Assembly: GCF_000150275.1 (NCBI RefSeq)
Contig: NW_002060949.1
Location: 2,601,836-2,665,835, forward strand
Source of the DNA: Trichoplax adhaerens
Taxonomy: Eukaryota > Placozoa > Uniplacotomia > Trichoplacea > Trichoplacidae
Direction of reading: 5' to 3'
Length of the DNA: 64,000 bases
The position numbers and the translations under genes were made by a program. The notes below the pieces were generated by a model that saw nothing but the letters and a program-made list of their open reading frames with translations, made no database searches and was not told the origin of the DNA. Positions 44,465-56,469 of this stretch are shown in pieces. Every line of letters starts with the position of its first letter. The first letter of the stretch is position 1.

Positions 44465-44927
44465 TTCTGAATTGCAATCGATGATGATGCAGCAGTGATT
44501 AATTAATTCAGAACGAGGGTGATGGCAATATTCTACGCTATAGTTTCTGAATTGTAATCGATGATGATACAGCGGTGATTAACTAATTAAGAGCGAGAGT
44601 GATGCAATATTCTACGCTATAGTTTCTGAATTGTAATCGATGATGATACAGCAGTGATTAACTAATTAAGAGCGAGAGTGATGGCTATATTCTACGCTAT
44701 AGCTTCTGAATGGTAATCGATGATGATGCAGCAGTGATTAACTAATTAAAAGCGAGAGTGATGGCTATATTCTACGCTATAGTTTCTGAATTGCAATCGA
44801 TGATGATGAACTAATTAAAAGCGAGAGTGATGGCTATATTCTACGCTATAGTTTCTGAATTGCAATCGATGATGATGAACTAATTAAAAGCGAGAGTGAT
44901 GGCAATATTCTACGCTGTAGTTTCTGA
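44465..44927. repeat. Minisatellite, 80-bp unit with 69-bp variant, 5' of TMEM65
   Basis: The unit begins TTCTGAATTG(T/C)AATCGATGATGAT and ends TATTCTACGCTATAG. Copies start at about 44465, 44545, 44624, 44704, 44784, 44853 and a partial at 44922. The first four are 79-80 bp. The next two lack an 11-bp piece (CAGCAGTGATT-like) and are 69 bp. Copies are nearly identical. The array starts a few bases upstream of the TMEM65 start codon region, so it occupies the 5' UTR or promoter. It is not a CRISPR array: there are no unique spacers. Confidence 0.88.
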
Positions 44928-47058
44928 GCGTAGTAGTTGCCGGTTGCGTTGCCTCGATGCAATGTTTACTTAAGCGAAGGGAGTGTGATGTGTGCAAACA
45001 AGGTCTAGGCTAGTCGAGAGACCTACTGGAAACTGTATGCTATAACTAGGCTACAGTATCAAAGAATTGGGCAGTAGGATGATTTCTATTAAAAACATTG
45101 AGACGGTAGTTTATCCCACGTCCGCACCTCGGTATGTGTGCACTGTAGACAAGATACTGTAGACTTTTTACTACCAACGATCGCAATTTTACTCTATGTA
45201 TACTACTATACTGCACTCTACCATGATACAGTGAACTACCAAACTTGAACAATCACTGTAACGGCCATGCCTAAAAATAAACATCCAATGATTGGCTGTT
45301 AAAAATAACTTCGAAGCAACACCAATCAAACTCCGTTGCTATGATACCAGTGCAAAACCTTCTGCATTGATAGAGGTTGCATAGTAGCCCGTTAACTTGC
45401 TCTCTAGCATCGATAAAAAGAACAAATATTACTAAATCGAATAGACAACAACAACCAATCTATTCTAATATAAATCAACATTGGAAAACGCAATGTTGAT
45501 TTGTAATGATTCAATCATTCGATGATACATTGAGCAAAGAATAAATTAAGGCTAAAAAATAGATAACTTAAATGGCCAACTGTTCCAACTACGAACGCGA
45601 TTCATTTCAATGTCATATCGCATAGAATTTTATAATGAAGCATTTAATAAACCATAACAATTTTTTATTCTAATAAAGGACATCCTGCAATGAAAATTCG
45701 ATCATACATAGTATAGGGTCCTTGAAAGGAAATAATCCAATAGTCATCCTAACAAAGAAATTATTCAAAGCAGTATTGTAGGCAACCAATTACAGGCGTT
45801 AAAAAAATGACACAACAATCAGCAAGTAATCTTATACACAATCATTTGCTTATTACTTGCGTCAAACTGCACGTACAAATTGATATAATGTCATACATGA
45901 AGGTTATTTTTATACGTACTTTACCATCGCTAAATTAGCGCATAGATATTATACTCAAGTAATAGCAAATAGCAACAGTTGGAAGTTCAGTCCATGGCTA
46001 TGATACCTTAATTTTTGTACAATTTCTCTTATTATTACTTAAAATCCATGAATTACATACGACGGCCTGATTTTTTTACATGGCTGGAATTAAGGTAGGC
46101 AACAGTGAAGTTAATTAAATTAGATCTATTAGGCAAGAATAAAATCAGTTTATGTATGCTTTTATACCACTTCAGAACTGGACGAAAAATACTGCTACAG
46201 ACACATAATCAAACTAAGCTATTATTCATAATTTTCTTCATATTCTTGATTTTAGCTTCTTAGCCAAAGCATTAGGCGTAAGTATGCCAATCACGTAAGA
46301 TACTATTGATGATAACAATATTATACTGTATTAAGGCAGATCTCAATATAGATTTCTAATACTGTATAAAGTAAAGAGAAATCCAAGTCGATAAATGATT
46401 TGCTATAGTAGAGGATATGGATAATGCTTTAAGCAAGCATTAAAAATACGTAAATCCTGTAGTCTACGTACTACTTAGAACAACATTATCCTTTTTGCTC
46501 TATACAATGCATGAAATGAAAACTATGCCTAACCGGGTTTAACTAAATTAAATTTAACTGTACAACATATTAGGCTTAAAATTTCTTACTATTATCATAT
46601 ATAAGATAGATAATAACTGTAATTCACGGAATTTAGCGAACTCAAATTTTTGTAGTGACAAGACGCATTTGTGAAACTTGAAACATTTTTAGTATAAAGA
46701 TTTCATTTTATCTTGGCCGTTAGTTTCCCGAGAAAATATTTTGGAGAAATACACCGTCAAATCGTCGCACCGATGCAGGCTTAGATTCTAAAGTTAGTCA
46801 AGTGCTACCATCACCACAAACATAGATTAAATTAATATTAGCTAAAAAGGAGTAACATTCAAATTGCTCTAATAACTGTTCGGCCAGAAATGAAAAGTTG
46901 TTTCTCAAACTAATGCCCGCTATGGGTGATTAGATTATAAATAGTCCGATGATTTTACTCAAATTTATATAATTTATGAGTACAAAATCTTCTCCTATAA
47001 GTGTACAACAAGTGACTAAATTTTCTTTTCGATAGTATTTCATGTGGTTGTTAAATAG
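44928..47058. other. Divergent intergenic region between TMEM65 and coiled-coil gene
   Basis: About 2.1 kb with locally higher GC near 44930-45400. It contains an inverted CCAAT pair (CCAATGATTGG at 45284-45294), another CCAAT near 45312, and GTTGCTATGATACC at 45335-45348, which resembles an RFX X-box. No pentamer array is present. Upstream non-coding or short coding exons of the coiled-coil gene may be hidden here. Confidence 0.45.
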
Positions 47059-50000
47059 CAATAAGGCGTGCGATGCAGATTTACACCGGACTGTCAACAT
47101 GTATAGCGCTGAATATAATCGTAAAAATATTCTAAGAGCCATCGAAGCACTGCGAAATAGGCAGCTAAGGTTAACTTAGTCGATAGTATTTCATCATTTT
47201 AAAACAGTATTATATTTAATACATTATCGAGATAGATATCAGCCTGTAATAGTTTTCTTGATATTTTACTAAATCTGCAAGTGGTTATATTTTTCAATCT
47301 CTTTACTGAATTGCCGGTACCATATTATTGGAAGTGTTAGATTTTAAAGCTTCTAGCACTAGGGACTGAAATATCCTTCTAAAATTTAATCTATTTCAAT
47401 TTTATTATAGTTTCGATCAAATTTATATATCAAGGCTAGCATATCAATTATACGAAGAAGATGATTTAACAGGACTAAAGTTAAATGAAGATATTATCAT
47501 GAAAACTATTAAGGTATTACAACGCCGCCTCAACTTGATGGATTATTTTCCTTTGTATAAACGGTGTTACATTACATATTTTTATTATTCTATTTGATCA
47601 TAGTCTCGAAGAAATTCATAGACATAAATCAATTAATTTTCTAAATATAATATGTTCAAAATATTTGTTTAACTGATTACTAACCACTGACTGAATTAAA
47701 CATTTTAAAGATTGAAATTGTGATCGTTTCTAAAACACAATTAACAATTTTTTTTCTAACAATTTAGCATTAATTTATTATCAGATTAATTTTTAATCGT
47801 TATTTTAATGATCCTGTAATATCTTTGCAGTTGATTTTTTTTTCTTAACCAAATTATAGTTATGTGGTAGGGTTATTGCACCATTAAGATTATATCATGA
47901 GGTAAGAGTTTAAGGCATTTTCTGATCTACAAGATAGTAACATATATCCTTTTCTTTTATATATCTGCACCTATAATTGTTAAGGCAACTAAATATTTTA
48001 CGATCGATATTTAATCCTTCTATATTTTAGATAAGAAATTTAAAAAAGAACAGACATCGAGAAGATAGGGCAGTTTATTACGAATTTATTGATATCTTAC
48101 TAAGGTAAGGGTGCTTTCCGCAATTTTTTAAAAACTATGTCAGTTCTGATGTCTTCGTTAATACCAGTTGGCCATGAGTATCGCATTTGATCTAGAATTG
48201 AACGCCAATTTGATAGCATAGAATTCGTAAAAGATTCATATTTAATCTCTAATCTTATCAGTGGGAGACTAAGCAAAAAGGATTATGTTAGTAAGATATT
48301 TACTGAAACGCATTCAGTAAGCCAAGTACCCGCTCTAAGAGCATAAAGTACCATATGTCATAAGTAAGGTTAATGTCTAATTTCTAAGCGTTAATCAAAA
48401 TTTAGTCAAAAATATTTTCATAGTAAGATAGCTATTGCAAGATATTTAGTAAATAATATCCAATATCCACTTTAATGCAGCATTGCATACTAGAGGAAAA
48501 GTTTAAATTGATTTCTAACTAAAGTCAATACCCTTACATTATTTTATGGAAATACTTGCAGTAAAGTCCAAAGTGCACCAAAAATTTATCTTGATTTCTA
48601 ACTATAGTCAGATACCAGTACTTGGTGAACCATTTTATTGAGACATTTATAGTAAAGTATAGAGTAACCTTCTTAATTACTAATTGTAGTCGGATACCCG
48701 TAACTTGGTGAATTATTAAGATGCTTTTATAGTTGATTATTCAATAAGTAGAGATTAACGCATTTTTTCTTATTTTAATCGGTACTTGATGTACTGTGAT
48801 TTTAGTAAGATATGTACTGGTAAAACATTTGTTTCGCCTCTTTTAAGTCTTTCTATCTATTTTTTTATAATCAAATTTAACTGTAATTACCACCTTAGGA
48901 AAATTTTGAATTTTACACCCCACATAACCATGTAACTGTATTAAATGTGCCGTAGCATGGCTTGTTTATCACAAAACTAAAATACAAATCAAGGGTTTTT
49001 ACTGTAGAAGTTTTTTTTACTCCTATACAGTTCTAGTATGATGTTTCTGTTAAACCTATCGTTAATGCCTACCCAATTTCTATGGTACATCTACCTACTA
49101 CCAGTATAATCGACATACTCATAACCTAATTGCTGAAAGAACATCGGTGCTAAAATAACGGGCCTTTTGTTTTCATTTGTATAATTTTTGATTTTAATTA
49201 TTATATAGTTGAATAGAGAATTGATTTGAATTCATGATATTATAACAATGGGCTACATAGTAGTTGTGCTGCAGAATTGATTTACATTAATAGTTGATTT
49301 ACTTTTATATATGAAACGATGATTTGTCTGCTTATGCATGGGCATACGCACATAATATAGAATTGATTTACGTTAATAGTTAATTTACTTTTTAATTTGT
49401 AGCGACGATTTATCTGCTCATGCATGAGCATACGTACGTACATAGCCTGACGATATTGAAGGCGTTATTTTAGTAAAAGAATGTTTTGTCTGTTATTACA
49501 GTTAATCATTTCTCCCTTAGAATGTATTTAAGCAATAATTAAAACTTTATCGACACATTCTTAAGAGATTAATATCGCAATATTGACTCTATTGCCATAC
49601 GTATCAATGGAAAAATAATTTTCTTATAGAAAGTAATAAAACTGTTATGATTAAATAGTTGTAGTCAAATACTTAGAGAAGAATGCAGTCAATCTTCCTA
49701 TAGTACGTCAATACACAATCTTGAAAAGTAAAACTATTTATTTATTTACGACAGGTGCAATCTTAAAGAAGAAGTTCCACATCCGCGTTCAATTCCATTT
49801 GAAATAAAAAAGAAAGGGGAATTATACGATGTTAGTTTAAAATATGAATTGTTTATTCATTCAATCGTATCATCCCATTCTTCGACCACAAATAAATTAT
49901 AATCATTATTCATGATATTTCCCCTCATTTTCTCTATTATCTATAATTATTGCAAGAATAGCTGATTTCTTTTTTTGACGTAGTAGATTTTGGTATTGGA

Positions 50001-52508
50001 AAGAATTGTTCAAGTTGGGTTTTTTTATTTTAATCCGGTTATTATAGGTGTGTGACTTTGATGCATTGCTCCATACCCTAGACGAAAGATTATTAGAACA
50101 GTTACAGAAAAGATATTCTGTAAGGAATGGATTAACACTTCTTTATAAGTATTCAGCTATCTTTTAAAAGCTATTGGGATTTATCATAGAGGAATGAAAA
50201 TAAATTTAAAGTGCTTATTAATCGGATCTTTAGAAATAGCCTGTGATGGAATATTTTAATAGTAATCTTAGCCATAAATTTACTTTAATATCCTCATTTT
50301 TTACTTTGAAATTGTTGTATATCATTTAAGGTGTTATAAACAACGTATTATTGCTTTTATTTTGGCTAGCGTGCTCAAATGATGGCTCTCAAACGACAAT
50401 TACAAAGCAAACTAATATTTCAAAAACAACAAACTCTATTAATCGGTAGTGACGAACGAGACGAAATGGTAAGGTTTCAAGCTACCCTTTTTTAGACTAT
50501 GCTTAAAAACAGCTTTCATCAAAACTTATTGGAATTTGATGGCATCGTTGGGTCTATAAACTGTTTTGTCACGCTTAAGTTTCACATTTTTAATTCTTTA
50601 ATTCTTTGAACACAGATTCAAAGAGAAAATCGAGACTTCGATAGATTATCAGAATTTTTAATGAAATCTGAATCTCTGGTTAGTATGCTAATGAGTTAAA
50701 GCAATGAATAACATATAGTACAAAATTCGTCTTAAAATTAGAATAAAATTTTAAACTTACATCTGTCTTAAGAATATATGCTATTTAAGAGGACCGGTAG
50801 TAAACATCAATTATCGTTGTTTTACACGCAATCAGCTTCGCCAAGCAAAATGTGGTGGAACTCAATATCGGAATTATTCTATAATGGGCGACCAGGAAAG
50901 CCGAAAAGTTGACAGCATTCAGGTATAATTTCATAATAAAGCATATAGATTATCATTAGTCTTCTATTGCTTAAATTGTATATTATCATACAAATCAGAA
51001 ATAACAGTACACACGCTATGAAAGTTTTCATTACAGTTAATAATCAACTGATTTTATTAGCTCTTATAAGAAGACGATTATAAAAGAGGATTACCGTGTT
51101 TTCATATCAGGACGCTAATTTATTTACTGAACAGGAATTATGTGACGAGGAAAGCAAATCTCTCCTTGAATTTGATGATCATCTCATTTCCAGAAGTGCT
51201 ACTGCTCAGCTGCAACTTGTTAAAGCCGCTAAAAGTCGCCAAGAAAGAAATTCTAGGATAGACTTAGATTCCGATTTTATCGATAGAATTAGTACTGCTA
51301 TGAATCCATTCCGAAATCATACGGCAAAAAAAACCAATCTGTCTACTAACAATAATATCGAAACGAGTGCTAGTCATGATAAATCGTCAAATTCTGTACC
51401 AGATATAAAACAACGCGCAGCGACTTCACCCCCCAAAATACGCAGAATTCCTCAATATTTTGAGAAAGATGTGAGTATTCAATGATAGTGGTACAATGGA
51501 TATTGTCGAATTTTAATCTGGTAGTAGTGTACTTTAATATATCTACAGGGCAACTCTGTTATTGCAATATACGGCTCAAATTTAATTTCAGTACGACTTA
51601 AGATCTTGTACGAAAGATCATTATTTAGTAGATTGTTATATTACTTGATCTGAAATTATTTTTGGTAGTTTCAAACTTATCTAAGGATGAAACTAAATCT
51701 TATGATATTGTTAAAAATAGGAAAAGAATCGATTGCAACTTTACAAAGATTCTGTCGAGTGGGACATGGTTTCAATGGTAAGACTTTTTACGTAGGCACA
51801 TGCATTCTATATCGCTAAACGATATGCAGAATATGATACACTAATTAATTGAAGTGAATTAATAATAGCTACAAAGACTGATTGTAATGTAATTATTAAT
51901 ACCTAATATATATATACTATTTTAATTACTCTTCTAAATAGAATCAAAGAACTCAACAGTTACTGAATAAAATGCATTCAAAATATGAACGTGAAAAATA
52001 TGTTAGAAATGTGCATGCTACTTGGCGAGGTAATTCTAACTCCTTCACCGAGTTCCATTTGCAATGACTTACCTTTATTATTATTTTCAATTTTTATACC
52101 TAAAGATAATACTTATCAAGTTGGCCCAAAGGTAGATATAAATCACAATTTCTTAGTACTTTGGGAAGCGAAAAAATGATTTTATCAAATTTTAAAATCC
52201 TTCCTGACTTGATTAGAACGTTAATTTACTGCTGCTGTATGATAAGTTTCTGTCATTACTTTTTTCTACTATAGTCCCAATATAGACGACATCGAGAGTC
52301 TGCAGAGAATTTAGCAACAGAAATATTAAACGACGTCAATAGTAGAATCAAACCTGCGCCAGAGCCAGTCTATGATGATAGGATTCCCACAGAAGTCCAA
52401 ATAGAGCGTGGTCAGATAAAGCACAGACATGGTTACCAGCAATTATTCAGGCGAAGGGTAGATGAACATACTATTAGCATACGTATACTTGAGCAACGTG
52501 TGTTATAA
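47059..52508 (+). CDS. Unidentified helical/coiled-coil protein gene
   Basis: I do not recognise the family. At least 13 phase-consistent exons were traced: 47059-47169, 47411-47513, 47860-47901, 48031-48104, 49755-49830, 50048-50119, 50370-50468, 50616-50678, 50836-50922, 51087-51470, 51721-51777, 51942-52029 and 52297-52508. The N-terminal part is helical (NRKNILRAIEALRNRQL; FDQIYISRLAYQLYEEDDL). A middle segment reads CDFDALLHTLDERLLEQLQK, followed by charged coiled-coil regions (AQMMALKRQLQSKL; IQRENRDFDRLSEFLMK). Exon 10 is a polar, Ser/Asn-rich linker. The last exons are Arg/Glu-rich and end ILEQRVL with a stop at 52506-52508. The layout resembles large cilia-associated coiled-coil proteins such as the CCDC162 group, but this is a weak guess. 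The true 5' end may be further left. The last junction could instead read through to a stop near 52067. Confidence 0.65.
48505..48740. repeat. Diverged tandem repeat, unit about 83 bp, in coiled-coil gene intron
   Basis: TTGATTTCTAACTA(A/T)AGTCA starts near 48508 and 48591, and a more diverged copy near 48674 (TAATTGTAGTCGGATACC). Shared downstream words are ACTTGGTGAA and AGTAAAGT. This lies in the intron between exons 48031-48104 and 49755-49830. Confidence 0.5.
49273..49442. repeat. Tandem duplication, unit about 86 bp, in coiled-coil gene intron
   Basis: AGAATTGATTTAC(A/G)TTAATAGTT starts at 49273 and 49359. Both copies end in a TCTGCT(T/C)ATGCATG(G/A)GCATAC motif. The copies are clearly related and non-coding. 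Confidence 0.6.
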
Positions 52509-53858
52509 ATTTATTTCTTATGTATTCTTCTCTTTATTTTAGTCATTATCTTGTGAATATTTCATGTCATATACTTTTATCGATGTTAGATAAATAATAG
52601 CGCTTTATTCCACAAGTTATCAGCTAAAATCATAACGCCTACACGTGAAAATGTTGTTAAAATTTTCTTACAAGACGTAAAAGGTTTCAAAGATTGCATA
52701 TCGATTAAAGCGTAATTCTATCTATTGTTCGATCATATTCTGTGCCCATATTTCACGTGTATAGCATATACGCGTATGTGTACATAACACATACATTTAC
52801 CACATCTGATATATTCGTGTCGCATAGTCATGTTTGTAAATTACGCCTTGTATTTAAACTTGAAGTGATACAATCCGAGACATATCGTATTCATTATAAT
52901 CTCTATTAATGAATTTATGATATGTAAATTGTACAATGGAGATCGACAAATGGTTAATTTAATTTTGATTGTCATTTTTGATAGACTGAAATCTAAAGAA
53001 AGTCTATTTATACAGAACATAAGCAATTTTGAAACTGTTTGTGATACTAACTTTTTGAATAAAATTAAAGATTCAGAAAGTAAAAACAGCATTCAAACGC
53101 ATAAAATCAAAATTAATAGCTTATATTTTAATGACTTACATAAAATCAATCACTAACGGTTAAAAATAATCTACAACTGTCATCAGATGTATATTTTCAA
53201 AAGTATACCAAATCTTGAGATTGATCCACTTGTAGTAATAAACAATGGATTATAAATATAGCGACTATATAGGTAATTAAAGCAGGCTGTAAGTTGCAGC
53301 CCATTACAGCCGTTGCAATAGTAAAATTTATTATTTATGTTAAAAAATTTTTAGCTTTTGATACATTTTAGCATTGCAATTTAGATAATTCAATTATTTT
53401 TCTTTTTAGAAGAGCCAAAATAGATGCACTTCCATTCCGGTAAATAACACTGAAATTTCCAAACTTTCGTTTATGTCAATGATTAAGTACAAATTCATAA
53501 ATTATTTCTTTTCACTCGAAAATGTTAGTAATTAAATAAGTACTTTGAAAAAATTCATCAGCTATTACATGCGGCCAAAATACAATGTATACGATTGGAG
53601 ACAGTAGGATACTGATATTTTACATGCACAAGCACTAGCAGCATGAATTTGGGTGAGAAAATACAATTTCTTAATATTGACTATTTGATAGAAGCATCAT
53701 GGCATGATAAATGAAGCTGATTCTTACGATTTCATCATGTAGGAGTGCTCCAATAGTATAGCCTAATTAGGTTTTACAGGCGGTTGTTACCAAGAGATTG
53801 GACTCGCAATTTAATCCAATCTATCTATATACATTTCAAAGAGGATGATAAAATGAAA
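52509..53858. other. Convergent intergenic region, coiled-coil gene to HINT3
   Basis: This is AT-rich DNA without recognisable exons. ORFs at 52841-53092 and 52917-53156 overlap on opposite strands and look like chance. A short perfect hairpin (GGCTGTAA/TTACAGCC, 8-bp stem, 11-nt loop) sits at 53285-53311. Confidence 0.45.
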
Positions 53859-54710
53859 TTAATATAGCAATCTCCAAAAGGGTGCAATTACAGGTATTTT
53901 CATAGCTAGCTTTACCGGAGCAAACCATGGAGTTCTTGTTGCAGGAAAAATCATTTTATGGAAGAAATTGATTTGATTAAAGGGAAAAATGACATGTAGG
54001 TGTAGATGATTGACACTATTAAACGGAGGCCAATGAAATCCTATCCTATAAAATACAGTATAGACGTATAGGTTCGACTTAAATATAGTCTTATTGTTAG
54101 TCCAAGCCCTATTAAATGGTAAGACGGAAGTAGATCTACTTTGCACGAGACGTTATCTATGATAAATAATAATTACTACTAATATAAAAAGTTCACTAAC
54201 CTACAATCTGACACTTTCCCTTCATGCTTTGCAATCGTTTCTTTGCCAATCTTCTCCATATGTTCCACTATTACAAGCAGATAATTTCAATTTTATGAAT
54301 TGTGATTACAATCAGTTTAAACCAGGCGGACAGGCATTGGATAATACAGTAATATCAATTTGGTGAGATCAACTTACGAAGAGGAAGATGTTCTAACTTT
54401 AGTTGTGCGGCATTTCGAATGTGCTCTTTAGAAATTACCAGGAAATGAAATTGAGAGACAGGTTTGATATCTTTAAAGACGGAAACTTTATCATCCTATT
54501 CTCAGATACAGAACAATTACTTGTAAACAATGGAAGGTTTGCATAAGCACAAGTAAATTGTACTATAGTATTTTTCAAAAGATTACATCATTCCGAAAAA
54601 TTTATAATCTTAAAACTACTGTACTGTATACTGACTTCGTAGAGAACTGTTGTTTTTGGATCCTCTTTTGCAGCAATTTTGCAGAAAATACAACGTTTTT
54701 GTGGATCCAT
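53859..54710 (-). CDS. HINT3: HINT3-type histidine triad (HIT) nucleotide hydrolase
   Basis: HIT proteins hydrolyse nucleoside phosphoramidates and acyl-adenylates. Minus-strand exons: 54636-54710 starts MDPQKRCIFCKIAAKEDPKT, the CxFC N-terminal motif of HINT3. 54378-54495 is VFKDIKPVSQFHFLVISKEH, the core beta strands. 54205-54268 is LEHMEKIGKETIAKHEGK. The last exon, about 53859-54135, holds GFHWPPFNSVNHLHLHVIFP. The catalytic triad HxHxHxx appears as HLHLHVI, with the central nucleophile His present. A micro-exon of about 10 nt near 54155-54170 (encoding YNV) seems needed to keep phase between the last two exons. The C-terminus after FFHKMIFPATR differs from vertebrates. The gene diverges from TCEA and converges with the coiled-coil gene. 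Confidence 0.85.
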
Positions 54711-55910
54711 TTAGTACCAAAAAGCAGTATTATATATGTGTATGACAGTAAGGGGCAGGTAGTTAAACAACAGGTGCCCTGCAGACTCCACACCATTCAA
54801 TGTATCCCAATCGCTTGAAAAACAGAATACATAAGTCCATTTCGTGTTAGCATTACTATACTCGTATATAATAGATATAGTGATCATTTTTTTGTTTATT
54901 ACATTTTGATATTGTATAACATAAAGTATACGTTGTTCAATTTGTAGTCATACTGCGTTGTGTATGGTATTTACTGTAAACAGTTTAGTTGTCGGCGATT
55001 GTGCTATTAGAAGTACAGTATAATACAGCACGTAGCAGGAAGTAAAAGTGATGCTGTACTAGTACACTACTTAGCACTTATTATAACTGTAGTTCAGGAC
55101 TCGTTTAACATCATCGGGTCTATAATAACAGAGCTTAATTTTTATCAGAAGCGAAGTATCCACGTTTTTTAAAATGGACGAAGAGGGGAATTGTCCAAGT
55201 ACCGTATTGTATGTAAGTTATCGAAATTGATGACGCTCCAGAAAGGTATAAGACTAAATTATTGCACATCAATAACATAACTAAGTTCCGATATCTGTAT
55301 TCTTGTATGATTTACAACTGTAAATACCACACTTCTACTGCAATATGAACTACTGTAGAATCGTATTTTGATCCATTCCATAATAAAGCAACTTTTGTAA
55401 ATCTTTTCAATAATTCTTTCTGCGCAGTTTACCTTGACAAATTTTTTTTAACATTGTAATTTACACTTTACCATTGCTACTATCATGGCAGCTCATTCAA
55501 GCGCAAGATGAGCTGGTTATTACTAAAACAACAAGCTGGTTCGTTTTAATTTCAGGAGCCAAAGTAGGCCACCATGCAATTAATACAGTGATTGATAATG
55601 TTATGTCAGCTGTTGATGGATTGACTGTAAATAATATCTTCCTTGCTATCAGTACCGTACTGGCACTGTAGAGGGCTGACATTATTACCCATAGTAGTTA
55701 GAATCCACCCTTGAAATCGGTGACATTTTTACCTGCGTATTCGTGAAGTTGAGCTTGTGCTTGAAGGTGCAAGGATTTGAATTTTAGATAAATCACTAAT
55801 GTCCCCAACTCTGAGATTAAACCAAGTAAGCAAGATCAGCTAGGATCAACAACTTGATCAATAATTGTCATGGCCTGCTTAAATTAATTAATTGTTGACT
55901 TCATGGAGTA
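54711..55910. other. Upstream region of HINT3, no clear gene
   Basis: It contains scattered GTACTGTAC-like words (for example 55013-55030 and 55052-55070). A 65-codon plus-strand ORF at 55474-55671 overlaps a minus-strand ORF of similar length (55497-55682). Neither has recognisable similarity or supporting exon structure. Confidence 0.4.
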
Positions 55911-56335
55911 CAATACATATTACTGTAGACTACAGTCCGCCAACGTACTGTACACTGTACCGCCATTGTATAGTACTGTATAGTACAACTCGTGTGAGTG
56001 TGATCCATAGTGTGACCTACGGTTGTGTGACCCGTAGAGACATCGTACATCACGATGGTGTGAGTGTGTGTGACTCACCCGTAGAAGATACTGTACATGT
56101 CAAATTCTAGGGGCTTTTTCTTGGGGACCTACAGTACAGTACTGTAGCTTATACACTGTACACACTACGGTGCCGAACCGCTGAAGTTTAGCTGTACTGT
56201 ACTGTATGACCTGGCGATGACTACTGTATTTGCACATGTGTCAAAATAAAGTTTTAACCTCGCCGTCAGTCTACAGTACTGTACTGTCCACGACACTTCA
56301 AGTGTACTGTACACTGTACCGTACCGTACCGTACT
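55911..56335. promoter_or_regulatory. Pentamer array C (ACAGT/ACTGT) upstream of TCEA
   Basis: Sub-clusters occur at 55920-55985 (CGTACTGTACACTGTAC, TAGTACTGTATAGTAC), 56086-56170, 56192-56208 and 56270-56335 (CAGTACTGTACTGTCC, then ACTGTACCGTACCGTACC). The last ends about 135 bp before the TCEA start codon. An unrelated GTGTGA/TCACAC-rich stretch lies at 55993-56080. The same architecture is seen at three other gene starts in the window. Confidence 0.65.
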
Positions 56336-56469
56336 TGGAAGACCGCGGACCATGGTATAAAAAAGGCCCAAAGTGGAGTGGAAAGTGGACACAAGTTTGC
56401 CAAAGCAATCGATTCAATTCGAGGAAACTTTAGCCATTGAATTTATCTCAGCTTGTGGTAGCATTAACT

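Noticed and set aside
44465-44927. Regular repeats suggesting a CRISPR array
   Set aside because: The repeated unit is the full 69-80 bp with no unique spacers, and the DNA is eukaryotic. It is a minisatellite.
46930-47142. Minus-strand ORF overlapping the first coiled-coil exon
   Set aside because: The plus-strand frame has splice sites and joins in phase to the next exon, so the minus frame is a shadow.
54558-54818. Plus-strand 86-codon ORF over HINT3 exon 1
   Set aside because: The minus strand encodes the CIFCKIAAKEDPKT HIT N-terminus with correct splicing.
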